Positions 6,646 to 6,671 of a stretch of 6,671 bases of DNA are shown here, piece by piece (position 1 is the first letter of the stretch; each line of letters opens with the position of its first letter). This DNA is from Phycisphaerales bacterium. GTDB taxonomy: Bacteria; Planctomycetota; Phycisphaerae; Phycisphaerales; Phycisphaeraceae. The DNA is taken from the NCBI GenBank assembly GCA_012031455.1, contig JAAUTM010000076.1, positions 1-6,671 on the forward strand. Reading direction: 5' to 3'. Made by a program: the position numbers and the translations under genes. The notes below the pieces were generated by a model. The model was not told where the DNA came from and ran no database searches. It saw only the letters and a program-made list of their open reading frames with translations.

Positions 6646-6671
6646 GGCCGAGCCTCCGGGGGCGAGGCCGG

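Noticed and set aside
1..6671. CRISPR array, tRNA, rRNA or insertion sequence
   Set aside because: No regularly spaced repeats, cloverleaf, ribosomal RNA stretch, transposase motif or terminal inverted repeats with target duplication were seen on either strand.

Overview
The window is about 6.7 kb of moderately GC-rich bacterial DNA, most likely from a member of the Planctomycetota, possibly a Phycisphaerae-like lineage. The taxon call is inference. It rests on the style of the secretin (conserved core, very long Pro/Ser/Thr and Gly-rich linkers, C-terminal tail) and on my recollection that the 4596-5345 protein has planctomycete relatives. No database was searched.

Layout. (1) Positions 1-3069, plus strand: the end of an operon for a type II secretion or type IV pilus-like outer-membrane machine. 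It holds the 3' part of a GspC/PilP-like periplasmic protein, overlapped by 4 nt by a GspD/PilQ-type secretin gene. (2) Positions about 3172-4242, minus strand: a RelE/HigB-like toxin, a HigA-like XRE antitoxin and a small third gene, in the order toxin-antitoxin-third gene. This block looks more AT-rich than its flanks and resembles an accessory insert. (3) Positions 4243-4595: 353 nt with no gene I trust, only some inverted repeats. (4) Positions 4596-5345, minus strand: a conserved-looking protein of unknown function, with a clear promoter -10 box, a Shine-Dalgarno sequence and an intrinsic terminator whose stem contains the stop codon. (5) Positions 5506-6422, minus strand: a radical SAM enzyme related to the wyosine-synthetase-like COG0731 group, apparently read from a leaderless mRNA. 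(6) The right edge carries a strong inverted repeat of the CCCTCTCCC type.

The dominant feature is breakage. Four genes (secretin, antitoxin, unknown protein, radical SAM protein) each have one or more reading-frame changes. I count at least seven single-base indels, several in short homopolymers. Undoing them joins frames that are otherwise free of stops and full of family motifs. For the secretin, the unknown protein and the radical SAM gene, the span from start to stop then becomes an exact multiple of three. The simplest reading is uncorrected indel errors in a raw or low-coverage consensus rather than independent decay of four neighbouring genes, but sequence alone cannot settle this. 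I annotate these genes as whole, frameshifted CDSs. I did not find a convincing new system; the toxin-antitoxin-third-gene cassette and the unknown 249-aa protein are the most open parts.
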